A stretch of DNA of 5,983 nt from Candidatus Woesearchaeota archaeon (GCA_017609845.1 JAFCDD010000028.1:1-5983); one strand, 5' to 3'; positions 1-5,092 are shown, counted from the stretch's first letter. Translations and numbers: made by a program. The notes: a model not told the origin generated them from the sequence alone.

Positions 1-1005
1 TCTAATACAGAGATTGAATGTTGGGATTCTGAGGACGAATTCGACATAGATAAAAATGACAAAGAAGATTACGATGTTTCATTTGAAATACCAAATGATG
101 AAGAAATTGGCAAGAAAGACAGTTATTTATTGTTTGCAGTTATTGAAGGTGAAGATGATGACGAAGGAGATCCAAGATGTTTCTTTGAAAGTGAAGATAT
201 TGACATAGAAAGAGACAAATATGATATTTTGATAACTGATATGACTTTAAGTCCAACTACTGTTAGCTGTGGAGAAAGCTTCCAAGTTACTGTTGACCTA
301 GAGAATGTAGGTTATAAGGAAGACGATAGTGTTTATGTTAAGTTTTTAGAAAGAACATTAGGAATTGATGAAAGATCTGCTACATATACACTAGAAAAAT
401 ACGATAGGAGAGATAACGATGCTACAGTAAGAGAGACTTTTATTGTTCCAGAAGATGTTAGTGAAAAAGACTATTCAATTGAAGCTGTAGTCTATTTTGA
501 TGACGAAGATTTAACAAAATCTAAATTTGCAACTTTAACTGTTAAAGATTGTGGACCTGTTATACCCGATGTACCACCAGCACAACAAGCTTTGTTAAGT
601 GTTGATGAAGCTACAAGGGTTGGAGATTCATTTAGCATACCTGTTAAGGTTACAAACAAAGCAAAAGACATGGCCCAGTTTACCTTAGAAATAACTAATG
701 TAGATGCTTGGGCTGAAGCTGTAACTGGCCAATCTGTTATGTTAGATGCAGGACAGACAGGAACATACTACTTTTACTTGAATAGTAAAGAAGATGTTTT
801 TGGAAGACAATCAGCCACTGTTAATCTTAAATCTGGTGCAAACATCGTTAAGAGTCAACCAGTAACTATAGATTTAGGTGAAAAACAAAAAGGATTTGAC
901 TTTGGAAGTGTGGATTCAACAGTGTTTTGGATTATTGGAGACATAGTGTTGATAGTATTAGCAGTGTTTTTCATAAAGTTGTTGTTTACTGGTAAGAAGA
1001 AATAA
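1..1005 (+). CDS. S-layer-like/CARDB-domain surface protein, C-terminal part (5' truncated by window)
   Basis: The frame is open from base 1 to TAA at 1003-1005, giving 334 visible residues. The internal TTG at 130 is not a credible start because clearly coding, acidic sequence precedes it. Visible order: a very Asp/Glu-rich segment (about 1-72); an Ig-like beta domain (about 74-183) with the DMTLSP...GESFQVTVDLENVG pattern typical of CARDB/putative S-layer domains; a second beta-sandwich (about 195-290, PVKVTNKA, QTGTYYFYL); one C-terminal membrane helix (about 307-329); and a short GKKK tail. Cys7, Cys60, Cys90 and Cys184 could form extracellular disulfides. The plan implies a protein displayed outside the cell and anchored by its C-terminus, probably part of an S-layer or adhesion layer. 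The acidic segment could bind divalent cations. The domain family is recognised from memory, so the exact role is inference. Confidence 0.75.
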   Translation, partial: SNTEIECWDSEDEFDIDKNDKEDYDVSFEIPNDEEIGKKDSYLLFAVIEGEDDDEGDPRCFFESEDIDIERDKYDILITDMTLSPTTVSCGESFQVTVDLENVGYKEDDSVYVKFLERTLGIDERSATYTLEKYDRRDNDATVRETFIVPEDVSEKDYSIEAVVYFDDEDLTKSKFATLTVKDCGPVIPDVPPAQQALLSVDEATRVGDSFSIPVKVTNKAKDMAQFTLEITNVDAWAEAVTGQSVMLDAGQTGTYYFYLNSKEDVFGRQSATVNLKSGANIVKSQPVTIDLGEKQKGFDFGSVDSTVFWIIGDIVLIVLAVFFIKLLFTGKKK

Positions 1006-1039
1006 TTTCTTCTTTTTTATTTTCTTTTTAGTTTTTTTG
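1006..1039 (+). terminator. T-rich archaeal-type terminator
   Basis: Immediately after the TAA of the surface-protein gene the plus strand is a nearly unbroken series of T runs, reaching into the 3' end of the convergent gene. Archaeal RNA polymerase terminates on such U tracts without needing a hairpin. Only 11 bp separate the two convergent genes. Confidence 0.5.
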
Positions 1040-1364
1040 TTGTAAATAGTTTTTCTTTTGTATATTTATTTATTATAAATAAGATTCCTGTTATTATTAA
1101 AGGTCCTGAAACTAAAATAAAGGTTATTAAGGTTAAATTATTTATTGCTAGGAATACATACAGTAAACCGAGAATAATGAATACAATGCCTCCTATTTGC
1201 TCATATTTCCATGCTATTATTGTTGTTATAAGAAGAATAACCCAGATTAAACTTTCTACTACGGTTACAAATGAAAGACCGTGAGATAATATGGTAAATA
1301 AGAACCAGAATATTGTGATTATTATAGCTAGTATTCTTGGGGTCCAATATAAGATTTTATTCAT
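1017..1364 (-). CDS. Small four-helix integral membrane protein of unknown function
   Basis: 115 residues, starting at ATG (1364-1362) and ending at a Lys-rich tail. Four hydrophobic segments are visible at about residues 10-26, 34-52, 57-74 and 78-98, joined by very short loops. The N-terminal LYWTPRILAI and the central IAWKYEQIGGI(V)FI-LG motifs match, from memory, a widespread uncharacterised family of small archaeal and bacterial membrane proteins (a DUF family, possibly DUF7670; not checked). No catalytic residues are evident. The positively charged C-terminus (KKLKRK) suggests a cytoplasmic tail. It has its own promoter, is transcribed alone, and converges on the surface-protein gene, so context gives no functional hint. 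Confidence 0.75.
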   Translation of the reverse strand: MNKILYWTPRILAIIITIFWFLFTILSHGLSFVTVVESLIWVILLITTIIAWKYEQIGGIVFIILGLLYVFLAINNLTLITFILVSGPLIITGILFIINKYTKEKLFTTKKLKRK

Positions 1365-1385
1365 TTTTATTTAATATACTGATAC

Positions 1386-1393
1386 TATTTAAA
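1386..1393 (-). promoter_or_regulatory. TATA box for the four-helix membrane protein
   Basis: On the minus strand this reads TTTAAATA, centred about 26 bp upstream of the ATG at 1364. That is the standard archaeal TATA-to-start-site distance, so the transcript is predicted to begin at or next to the start codon (leaderless). Confidence 0.6.
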
Positions 1394-1469
1394 TTATTTT
1401 TGTTTTTTTAGATATTTTGATACTGCAACTTTCTAAAACCACAATTCTTACGAAAATTATACCAAAACA

Positions 1470-1477
1470 TTTATAAA
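1470..1477 (+). promoter_or_regulatory. TATA box of the intact toxin-antitoxin operon
   Basis: TTTATAAA centred near 1473.5 predicts transcription starting around 1499-1501. ATG codons at 1480 and 1489 would lie upstream of that start site, so this box favours the ATG at 1507 as the antitoxin start, with a leader of only a few bases. Confidence 0.55.
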
Positions 1478-1506
1478 GTATGAAAAGTATGAATAGTCAG
1501 ATTAAA

Positions 1507-1785
1507 ATGGAAATAGAAATAAGCAAACTTGGAGAAAGAGGACAAATTGTAATTCCTCAAGAAATAAGGCAAAAATTGAAAATGAAAAAAGGAGAGAGAT
1601 TTTTAGTGATTAATGAAAAAGAAGACATAATTTTTAGGCCACTAAAAAAAATAAGATCTTTAGAGGGGATACAAGAAGATATTATTGATATGCAAATAGC
1701 TAATAAAAGATGGAAGGAAATAGAAAAAGGAAAATATAAAGAAAGTAATAAAGAAGATTTCTTAAAAGAAATAGAGAGTTGGTGA
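1507..1785 (+). CDS. AbrB/MazE-type antitoxin of a toxin-antitoxin pair
   Basis: 92 residues from the ATG at 1507. The frame also has ATGs at 1480 and 1489, but the TATA box at 1470-1477 and the typical family opening MEIEISKLGERGQIVIP favour 1507. Residues about 4-46 form a SpoVT/AbrB swapped-hairpin DNA-binding domain, with the hallmark GERGQIVIPQEIRQKLKMKKGE stretch split across strand and turn. Residues about 50-92 are charged and helical, as expected for the tail that wraps and neutralises a toxin. It is followed after 4 bp by a RelE/ParE-type toxin gene, a standard antitoxin-first order. As known for the family, it should bind its own promoter, together with the toxin, and autorepress the operon. 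No obvious operator palindrome was found. Confidence 0.85.
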   Translation: MEIEISKLGERGQIVIPQEIRQKLKMKKGERFLVINEKEDIIFRPLKKIRSLEGIQEDIIDMQIANKRWKEIEKGKYKESNKEDFLKEIESW

Positions 1786-1786
1786 T
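1781..1786 (+). promoter_or_regulatory. Shine-Dalgarno-like GGTGAT before the toxin gene
   Basis: GGTGAT overlaps the antitoxin stop codon (TGA 1783-1785) and complements the archaeal 16S 3' end (ATCACC). It lies only 3 bases before the TTG at 1790. It supports translation of the downstream gene from this mRNA and the choice of TTG, since no in-frame ATG or GTG exists nearby. The spacing is shorter than usual. Confidence 0.45.
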
Positions 1787-1789
1787 ACA

Positions 1790-2050
1790 TTGAGGGTAAT
1801 AAGAACTAATTCTTTTAGTAAAAATGTTAAAAGATATAAAAAAGATAAGACATTGATTAGTCGATTAAGAAAACAAGTAAATAAAATTGCTGAGAATCCC
1901 GAAATAGGGGATTTTTTAAGAGGAGAAAAGAAAGGAGAAAGGAAAATTTATATTTCACCTTTTAGATTATTGTATTCTTATGATAAGAAAAGAGATATTC
2001 TTTATTTATTAGATTTTGATAAGAGAAGCAGGATTTATAAAAAGAAATAA
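1790..2050 (+). CDS. RelE/ParE-family toxin, TTG start
   Basis: 86 residues, the usual length of a RelE/ParE-superfamily toxin. The N-terminal part has basic helices (SFSKNVKRYKKDKTLISRLRKQVNKI), followed by the family turn ENPEIGDFLRGEKKGERK, the core strand YISPFRLLYSYD with Arg59, and the end LLDFDKRSRIYK, equivalent to the conserved 'FDHRKKVYK' tail. Arg51, Arg59 and Arg79 are candidates for RNA contact or catalysis by family analogy. Family members are mostly ribosome-dependent mRNA interferases (RelE) or gyrase inhibitors (ParE), and sequence alone does not decide. Translation probably starts at TTG 1790 behind GGTGAT. A rare start would keep toxin output below that of the antitoxin. 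The gene appears intact, and its stop codon abuts the tRNA-like fragment at 2051. Confidence 0.85.
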   Translation: MRVIRTNSFSKNVKRYKKDKTLISRLRKQVNKIAENPEIGDFLRGEKKGERKIYISPFRLLYSYDKKRDILYLLDFDKRSRIYKKK

Positions 2051-2073
2051 AAGCGCACGGAGGATTTGCACTT
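2051..2073 (-). pseudogene. Decayed 3' fragment of a tRNA gene (T arm + acceptor), tRNA-Cys-like
   Basis: Read on the minus strand this ends in CGTGCGC, exactly the 3' acceptor strand of the tRNA-Cys at 3567-3637. It is preceded by a worn T arm (loop TGCAAAT instead of TTCAAAT, one stem base missing). The plus-strand stretch AAAAGCGCACG (2049-2059) is identical to 3564-3574, and after a one-base gap AGGATTTG matches as well. Nothing resembling the D or anticodon arm lies beyond 2073, so it is not functional. Such 3'-only tRNA pieces are typical scars of integration at a tRNA gene. With only about 19 of 23 matching positions, chance or an old duplication remains possible. Confidence 0.45.
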
Positions 2074-2201
2074 GCTGGTATATATTATCCTTATTTATTA
2101 AATAATTATTTTCTTAAATAGTTTTTCTCATTAGAAAGATAGAGTATACCCAGCATAAAAAAAGCATATTAAAAGATGTTTTTGAACTTAAGTTTAAACC
2201 T

Positions 2202-2414
2202 TTGTTGGCTATTCTTTTAACTACTTTGTTTATTACATTGGTTGTAGAGTGGTTAAACATTTATTCTATTGCATGGAGTTACGGAGATTTGCCATTTGAA
2301 AATATAACTTTTTTTGGAATTCCCATAGCATTATTTATAGGATGGATACTTCTTGTTGTGATATACCTTTCTTTTTTTAGAGTATTTTTTAGGGAACGGG
2401 TAAGATTATTCTAG
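2202..2414 (+). CDS. Small membrane protein, probably 5'-truncated or non-ATG start
   Basis: Not recognised. The frame ends at TAG 2412-2414 and contains no ATG. TTG codons at 2202 and 2205 are the only conventional alternative starts seen, and neither has a ribosome site. The same frame stays open back to 2118 (stop TAA at 2115). The extra upstream sequence looks coding (EYTQHKKSILKDVFELKFKP leads straight into the first helix), so the true protein probably starts earlier or has lost its start. Two membrane helices are visible: LLAILLTTLFITLVVEWLNIY, then, after a loop with WSYGDLPF, FGIPIALFIGWILLVVIYL. The C-terminus is basic (RERVRLF). The position just beyond the tRNA fragment fits a gene cut by an ancient insertion. 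Confidence 0.45.
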   Translation: MLAILLTTLFITLVVEWLNIYSIAWSYGDLPFENITFFGIPIALFIGWILLVVIYLSFFRVFFRERVRLF

Positions 2415-2436
2415 TTATTATTTTAGCGCAATAAAG

Positions 2437-2444
2437 TTTATAAA
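2437..2444 (+). promoter_or_regulatory. TATA box for the gene at 2469
   Basis: TTTATAAA centred about 28 bp before the ATG at 2469, with a purine/A-rich flank. It predicts a leaderless or nearly leaderless transcript, in keeping with the other promoters of this window. Confidence 0.6.
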
Positions 2445-2468
2445 TAAGTAAAGAATATTTTATTTAAA

Positions 2469-2924
2469 ATGGCTGTCTCATTACCTCCATTATATGAATT
2501 TGCAGATTGGGCTTATAGAACTGTAACTGCCCCATTTCCTAAAGAGATCCAGGACAATTTAGCGACCCCCACTGTTTTGGGATTTGGAGGAACTTTTGGT
2601 GTTTTTAGAGGATTATATTCATTATCAGAAAGATATCTGTCTGATTGGTTTAATGAAAATGTTTTGCCTTGGGTTAATAATGCTGTTGGAATAGGAGTTA
2701 TTATTGTGCCTCTTGCTTATGCTATTTTTAATCCTGAAGGAGCTCTGGACGCTGTTACTAATCATCCTAAATATGCTGCTGGAATTGGTGGGAGTGTTAG
2801 TGGAAGTTTGACTGCTGTTTTTGAAAATAATAGAATAACTCAAAAAAGAAGGACCAGGGATTTGGAGAAAGGATTTAAGAGACTTAGAAAAGAAGTTCTT
2901 GAGGGCAAACTAGGTATTGATTAA
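2469..2924 (+). CDS. Hypothetical glycine-rich membrane protein
   Basis: 151 residues from ATG 2469, fixed by the TATA box at 2437-2444. I do not recognise the family. The N-terminal 30 residues are amphipathic and aromatic (LYEFADWAYRTVTAPFP). Hydrophobic segments lie at about 70-88 (NAVGIGVIIVPLAYAIF) and 102-118 (AAGIGGSVSGSLTAVF), with a weaker Gly-rich one at 36-51. The last 35 residues are strongly basic and helical (QKRRTRDLEKGFKRLRKEV) and probably cytoplasmic. The Gly-x-x-x-Gly-like spacing in the third segment suggests helix packing within a membrane. No catalytic or metal-binding motif is visible. It is transcribed alone, ends in a strong T-rich tract, and converges on 2972-3469. 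A lineage-specific membrane protein is the most that can be said. Confidence 0.7.
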   Translation: MAVSLPPLYEFADWAYRTVTAPFPKEIQDNLATPTVLGFGGTFGVFRGLYSLSERYLSDWFNENVLPWVNNAVGIGVIIVPLAYAIFNPEGALDAVTNHPKYAAGIGGSVSGSLTAVFENNRITQKRRTRDLEKGFKRLRKEVLEGKLGID

Positions 2925-2949
2925 TTTTTCTTGGTTTTTGTAGTTTTTT
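2925..2949 (+). terminator. T-rich archaeal-type terminator
   Basis: Three T5-T6 runs (2925-2929, 2934-2938, 2944-2949) directly follow the TAA of the gene ending at 2924, as expected for U-tract termination. They lie before the 3' end of the convergent gene at 2972. Confidence 0.5.
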
Positions 2950-2971
2950 ATATTATTAAAGATATTTTTAG

Positions 2972-3469
2972 TTATAATAATCCCTCTTCTTTTAAAGTAC
3001 ATATGTTTATTGCACTTGTTAGCTTTTGAACTATATAGGCTACTTTCTCGATCATTTTTGCTCTTTGTTCATATTCACAAAATGTACTTTTTCCTTCAAT
3101 AACAATCCCCTCCAACTGAAGACAATCTGTTTCGAAAGACCTCTCCGCGTTTTTTAAATAAATATTAACATGCTTAAGTGAGACTGGAAGTAGTATGGCT
3201 TCAGAGACCGATAATTCATATTTTATTATTGAGTGACATAGTAAAGATCTAGAATAATTATCTTCTGCTAAAGCATTGCTTTCTGATTCTAAATTACCTT
3301 TTTCTTTATTATCTAATACCTCTTTTATCTGAGCAAAATGAGCTTCACGATTTGCCCGCATGCTTTCATATCTATTTGCTATCTCAAAGATACTAAGATT
3401 GTATTGACTTGCTAACTCTTTAGATCTATAATGTCTTAGATCATCTAATGAATTAATAACATGTATCAT
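2972..3469 (-). CDS. Hypothetical soluble alpha-helical protein
   Basis: 165 residues from ATG (3469-3467), supported by a TATA box about 27 bp upstream. Not recognised. There is no signal peptide or membrane helix. The chain looks almost entirely helical with a charged middle (residues about 46-70, KEVLDNKEKGNLESESNALAED). The N-terminal segment from about residue 8 to 40 (LDDLRHYRSKELASQYNLSIFEIANRYESM) could be a helix-turn-helix-like or coiled region, but no clear DNA-binding motif can be claimed. Cys79, Cys116, Cys131 and Cys157 are scattered and do not form a metal-binding pair. Its composition (more Cys, Ser and His, fewer Lys and Ile) differs from its neighbours. It lies between the tRNA-Cys and the tRNA-like fragment, so it could be cargo of an old integration event. 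Confidence 0.65.
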   Translation of the reverse strand: MIHVINSLDDLRHYRSKELASQYNLSIFEIANRYESMRANREAHFAQIKEVLDNKEKGNLESESNALAEDNYSRSLLCHSIIKYELSVSEAILLPVSLKHVNIYLKNAERSFETDCLQLEGIVIEGKSTFCEYEQRAKMIEKVAYIVQKLTSAINICTLKEEGLL

Positions 3470-3492
3470 ATAAAAAATTAAAGAGATTTTGG

Positions 3493-3500
3493 TATATAAA
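3493..3500 (-). promoter_or_regulatory. TATA box for the gene at 2972-3469
   Basis: Minus-strand TTTATATA, centred about 27 bp before the ATG at 3469 and preceded by the purine-rich AGGAAGA that could serve as a BRE. It predicts a leaderless mRNA. Confidence 0.6.
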
Positions 3501-3566
3501 TCTTCCTATTTTTACTACTTATTAGAAATGAACAATATAATAATGTTTGGTACTAAAGAGTTAAAA

Positions 3567-3637
3567 AGCGCACGACAGGATTTGAACCTGTGATCGTCGC
3601 TCTGCAGGCGACTGCCTTACCACTTGGCCACGTGCGC
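3567..3637 (-). tRNA. tRNA-Cys (anticodon GCA)
   Basis: 71 nt on the minus strand. Acceptor GCGCACG pairs with CGTGCGC. The D arm starts GCC and contains GTGG. The anticodon arm is GTCGC-CTGCAGA-GCGAC with anticodon GCA (plus-strand 3603-3605). The T arm is ACAGG-TTCAAAT-CCTGT. The discriminator at 3567 is U73, the identity base expected for Cys. CCA is not encoded and there is no intron. A T run follows at its 3' end (minus-strand TTTTTAACTC), serving as terminator. Its 3' 20-odd bases are partly repeated at 2051-2073. Confidence 0.95.
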
Positions 3638-3662
3638 AATAAGATAAATATTATAAGAATTA

Positions 3663-3670
3663 ATTATAAA
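3663..3670 (-). promoter_or_regulatory. TATA box for tRNA-Cys
   Basis: Minus-strand TTTATAAT centred about 29 bp upstream of the tRNA 5' end at 3637. It lies in the 41-bp gap after the Tat-signal protein gene, so the tRNA need not depend on read-through. Confidence 0.45.
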
Positions 3671-3678
3671 TGTTTCTA

Positions 3679-4227
3679 TTATTGTATTAGTTCTTGCAAT
3701 CTTTGTTCTAGGAGTTCTAGAAGGCCAATACAGGCTCCATAAGGAACGTCCTCCGGATATTTAGAATCTATTGTTCCATCTGTCTTTTTATCCCAAAAAT
3801 ATGGATTATCTCTCCAATGTTTTCGGTTGTCATTTATAATTTTATCAATTAAATCTGCAGTTTCTCCGTATTCTTTACTTCTTGAAAGAGCTTCTAGTTC
3901 TGAGAAATCTACTTGTTTTTTAACTAATCCTCCGTTTACAAATAAATCTCCGTTTGCGTATGCTATTGTTGATATTAGAACACTAGTATCTTGATTTATT
4001 CCTGTAAAATATTCATTATTTGCTTGCAGAAAACCAGATGCTTCTTCTTGGCTTATTCTGACTCCTATGCTTGTTGCGTCTAATTCTTGTAGGTATGATC
4101 TTATTTTTTCTCCTAGGTCTCTAACATGATCCTTATTATAACCGTCTTGAGAAAAAACTAGTGAGCTAGGAGCAACTAAACAAACTGCTAGACTAAGGGT
4201 AAATTCTCTTCTTGTTGGTTTATTCAT
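3679..4227 (-). CDS. Exported protein with twin-arginine (Tat) signal peptide, unknown function
   Basis: 182 residues from ATG (4227-4225). The first 26 residues form a textbook Tat signal: TRREFT (Arg6-Arg7, close to the S/T-R-R-x-F-L-K consensus), then the moderately hydrophobic LSLAVCLVAPSSLVF, with probable cleavage after VFS before QDG. The mature part (about 155 residues) is soluble, acidic and mostly helical, with central beta-like sequence (SVLISTIAYANGDLFVNGGL, about 82-101), an aromatic stretch (HWRDNPYFW, 137-145) and a C-terminal helix ELLEQRLQELIQ. The only mature cysteine is Cys166. I do not recognise the domain. Tat export implies folding, or loading with cofactor or partner, in the cytoplasm before secretion. 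It sits between tRNA-Arg and tRNA-Cys on the same strand, but each has its own TATA box. Confidence 0.7.
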   Translation of the reverse strand: MNKPTRREFTLSLAVCLVAPSSLVFSQDGYNKDHVRDLGEKIRSYLQELDATSIGVRISQEEASGFLQANNEYFTGINQDTSVLISTIAYANGDLFVNGGLVKKQVDFSELEALSRSKEYGETADLIDKIINDNRKHWRDNPYFWDKKTDGTIDSKYPEDVPYGACIGLLELLEQRLQELIQ

Positions 4228-4253
4228 TTTATTCTTTATCAGTAAATTTTACT

Positions 4254-4263
4254 TTTATTTAAA
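4254..4263 (-). promoter_or_regulatory. TATA box for the Tat-signal protein gene
   Basis: Minus-strand TTTAAATAAA preceded by AAAGG, centred about 31 bp before the ATG at 4227. Transcription should start a few bases before the start codon. Confidence 0.55.
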
Positions 4264-4296
4264 CCTTTCTATGTTTTATCACTTTAGAATGGATAC

Positions 4297-4371
4297 TGAG
4301 CCCGGAGGGATTCGAACCCACGATCCCCAGCTTAGAAGGCTGGTGCCTTATCCAGACTAGGCTACGGGCTC
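4297..4371 (-). tRNA. tRNA-Arg (anticodon TCT)
   Basis: 75 nt including discriminator A73 on the minus strand. Acceptor GAGCCCG pairs with CGGGCTC. The D arm is GCCT-AGTCTGGATA-AGGC. The anticodon arm is CCAGC-CTTCTAA-GCTGG with anticodon TCT (plus-strand 4334-4336), reading AGA, the dominant Arg codon of this AT-rich genome. The variable loop has 5 nt, and the T arm is GTGGG-TTCGAAT-CCCTC. The T stem has one U-U mismatch (positions 50-64). No intron and no encoded CCA. No strong T run follows it. The next minus-strand gene starts 70 bp downstream with its own promoter. Confidence 0.95.
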
Positions 4372-4392
4372 ATGATATTTTTAGATATTTGG

Positions 4393-4402
4393 TATTTAAA
4401 AA
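4393..4402 (-). promoter_or_regulatory. TATA box for tRNA-Arg
   Basis: Minus-strand TTTTTAAATA, centred about 26 bp upstream of the mature 5' end (4371). It lies back to back with the plus-strand promoter repeat that begins at 4420. Confidence 0.55.
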
Positions 4403-4419
4403 GGTTGTTTTTCGTAGAT

Positions 4420-4463
4420 ATAACGAAATTTTTTGATTAATATTTATAAAAAGTAGATTTTTA
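4420..4463 (+). repeat. 44-bp direct repeat, copy 1, carrying a promoter
   Basis: Identical over 44 bp to 5093-5136. A weaker match extends about 12 bp to the left (8 of 12 bases, 4408-4419 against 5081-5092). It contains TTTATAAA (4443-4450), so it is a complete archaeal TATA promoter. In copy 2 this promoter lies correctly in front of the lamin-tail gene. Here it has no convincing gene of its own: an ATG at 4477 opens only a short, low-complexity frame. Together the copies bracket the broken toxin-antitoxin operon, 673 bp from repeat start to repeat start. Confidence 0.8.
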
Positions 4464-4506
4464 TTCTTGGTAACTGATGTTAAAGAATAATAAGAAACAG
4501 AAAAGT

Positions 4507-4539
4507 TTATATAATACTCTTATATATACTTATATAATA
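4507..4539 (+). promoter_or_regulatory. TATA box and tandem AT iterons before the broken antitoxin gene
   Basis: TTATATAATA occurs exactly at 4507-4516 and again at 4530-4539, with a related TTATATATA at 4520-4528 between them. The first copy is centred about 27 bp before the ATG at 4539 and is the likely TATA box. The regularly placed copies resemble an operator for autoregulation, as known for toxin-antitoxin promoters. In such AT-rich DNA this could also be chance. Confidence 0.4.
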
Positions 4540-4749
4540 TGGAAAAGACAACAATTTTGCATAGCCCAACCTTAGAGTCAGTTATTATGGTAGAAAAAAC
4601 TATACAAAAATATAGTCAAGAGTGTGGCGATATTAAAATATTTAGAAAATTCCGGGAAGATTATTATAGATAAAGATGGTTGTGTAATCTGGACATATAA
4701 TCCAAAGAGAATAAAGAGACTGATATCCGAAGAATTAGTTGTAAGATGA
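4539..4749 (+). pseudogene. Broken antitoxin gene (small winged-helix-like, 'ILHSPTLE' family)
   Basis: The ATG at 4539 gives MEKTTILHSPTLESVIMVEK and runs to a premature TAA at 4671-4673. From about 4624 the next frame continues with AILKYLENSGKIIIDKDG, then CVIWTYNPKRIKRLISEELVVR, to TGA 4747-4749. The two pieces match, from memory, the beginning and end of a small archaeal protein family usually found upstream of RelE-like toxins. In that family the middle ('...LW..LP...MYQTF..I', roughly 20-25 residues) joins them. Here that middle is missing and the frame changes near 4620-4630, so an internal deletion rather than a one-base error is indicated. TGA overlaps the ATG of the next gene (ATGA). 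A functional antitoxin is unlikely. Confidence 0.65.
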
Positions 4750-5080
4750 AGAAACAAATTTCTGTTGCTTTTATAACAAAAAAGCTGAAATCTAATTTTG
4801 AGTTATTAAAAGAAGGTAAATTTGAAGATAAACAATTATATCAACTTATAAATAAATCTATTGATAATTTAAAAAAAATCCAACCAGCGGAATAAAAATT
4901 CCTAAGAAAATATGGCCAAGAATTTATATTAAAAGATATGGAATTACTAACTTATGGAAATATGATATGCCTAATGCTTGGAGATTATTATATACTATAG
5001 AAACTAATGAAATTAGAATAGTAAGTATAATTTTAGAATGGATGAATCATAAGGATTATGAGAAAAGATTTAATTATTGA
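4746..5080 (+). pseudogene. RelE-like toxin gene with -1 frameshift at a run of eight A
   Basis: The ATG at 4746 overlaps the upstream TGA. The first frame encodes MKKQISVAFITKKLKSNFEL and on to SIDNLKK, then stops at TAA 4893-4895 (49 residues). From the A run at 4871-4878 the -1 frame continues with KNPTSGIKIPKKIWPRIYI, then KRYGITNLWKYDMPNAWRLLYTI, ending ILEWMNHKDYEKRFNY and TGA 5078-5080. Joined, this is a complete protein of about 111 residues of an archaeal RelE/ParE-like family (family recognised from memory), with the characteristic NLWKYD-P-WR-IYTI core and EW-HK-YE-RF tail. The break is exactly one missing A. TTA AAA AAA ATC also contains an A AAA AAA slippery heptamer, so slippage could restore the frame. 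With its antitoxin also broken, inactivation is the simpler reading. Confidence 0.75.
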
Positions 5081-5092
5081 TTTCTCGGAAAA

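Noticed and set aside
130..132. TTG as start of the left-edge surface protein
   Set aside because: The same frame is open and clearly coding (acidic, with Cys7) back to base 1, so the gene is truncated by the window, not started here.
1557..1790. Minus-strand open frame, 77 codons
   Set aside because: It lies antisense over the AbrB-type antitoxin, is a low-complexity Ser/Leu/Phe/Ile translation of an AT-rich strand, and has no promoter.
2625..2843. Minus-strand open frame, 72 codons
   Set aside because: It is the antisense shadow of the membrane protein at 2469-2924, with Ser/Asn-rich low-complexity sequence and no TATA box.
4297..4463. The 44-bp repeat as a tRNA-Arg attachment site
   Set aside because: The repeat lies about 50 bp from the 5' end of the tRNA and shares no sequence with it, while tRNA integration uses the tRNA body or 3' end.
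4477..4578. 33-codon frame starting about 30 bp after the TATA box of repeat copy 1
   Set aside because: The product is low-complexity, unrelated to anything known, and overlaps the better supported promoter and start of the broken antitoxin.
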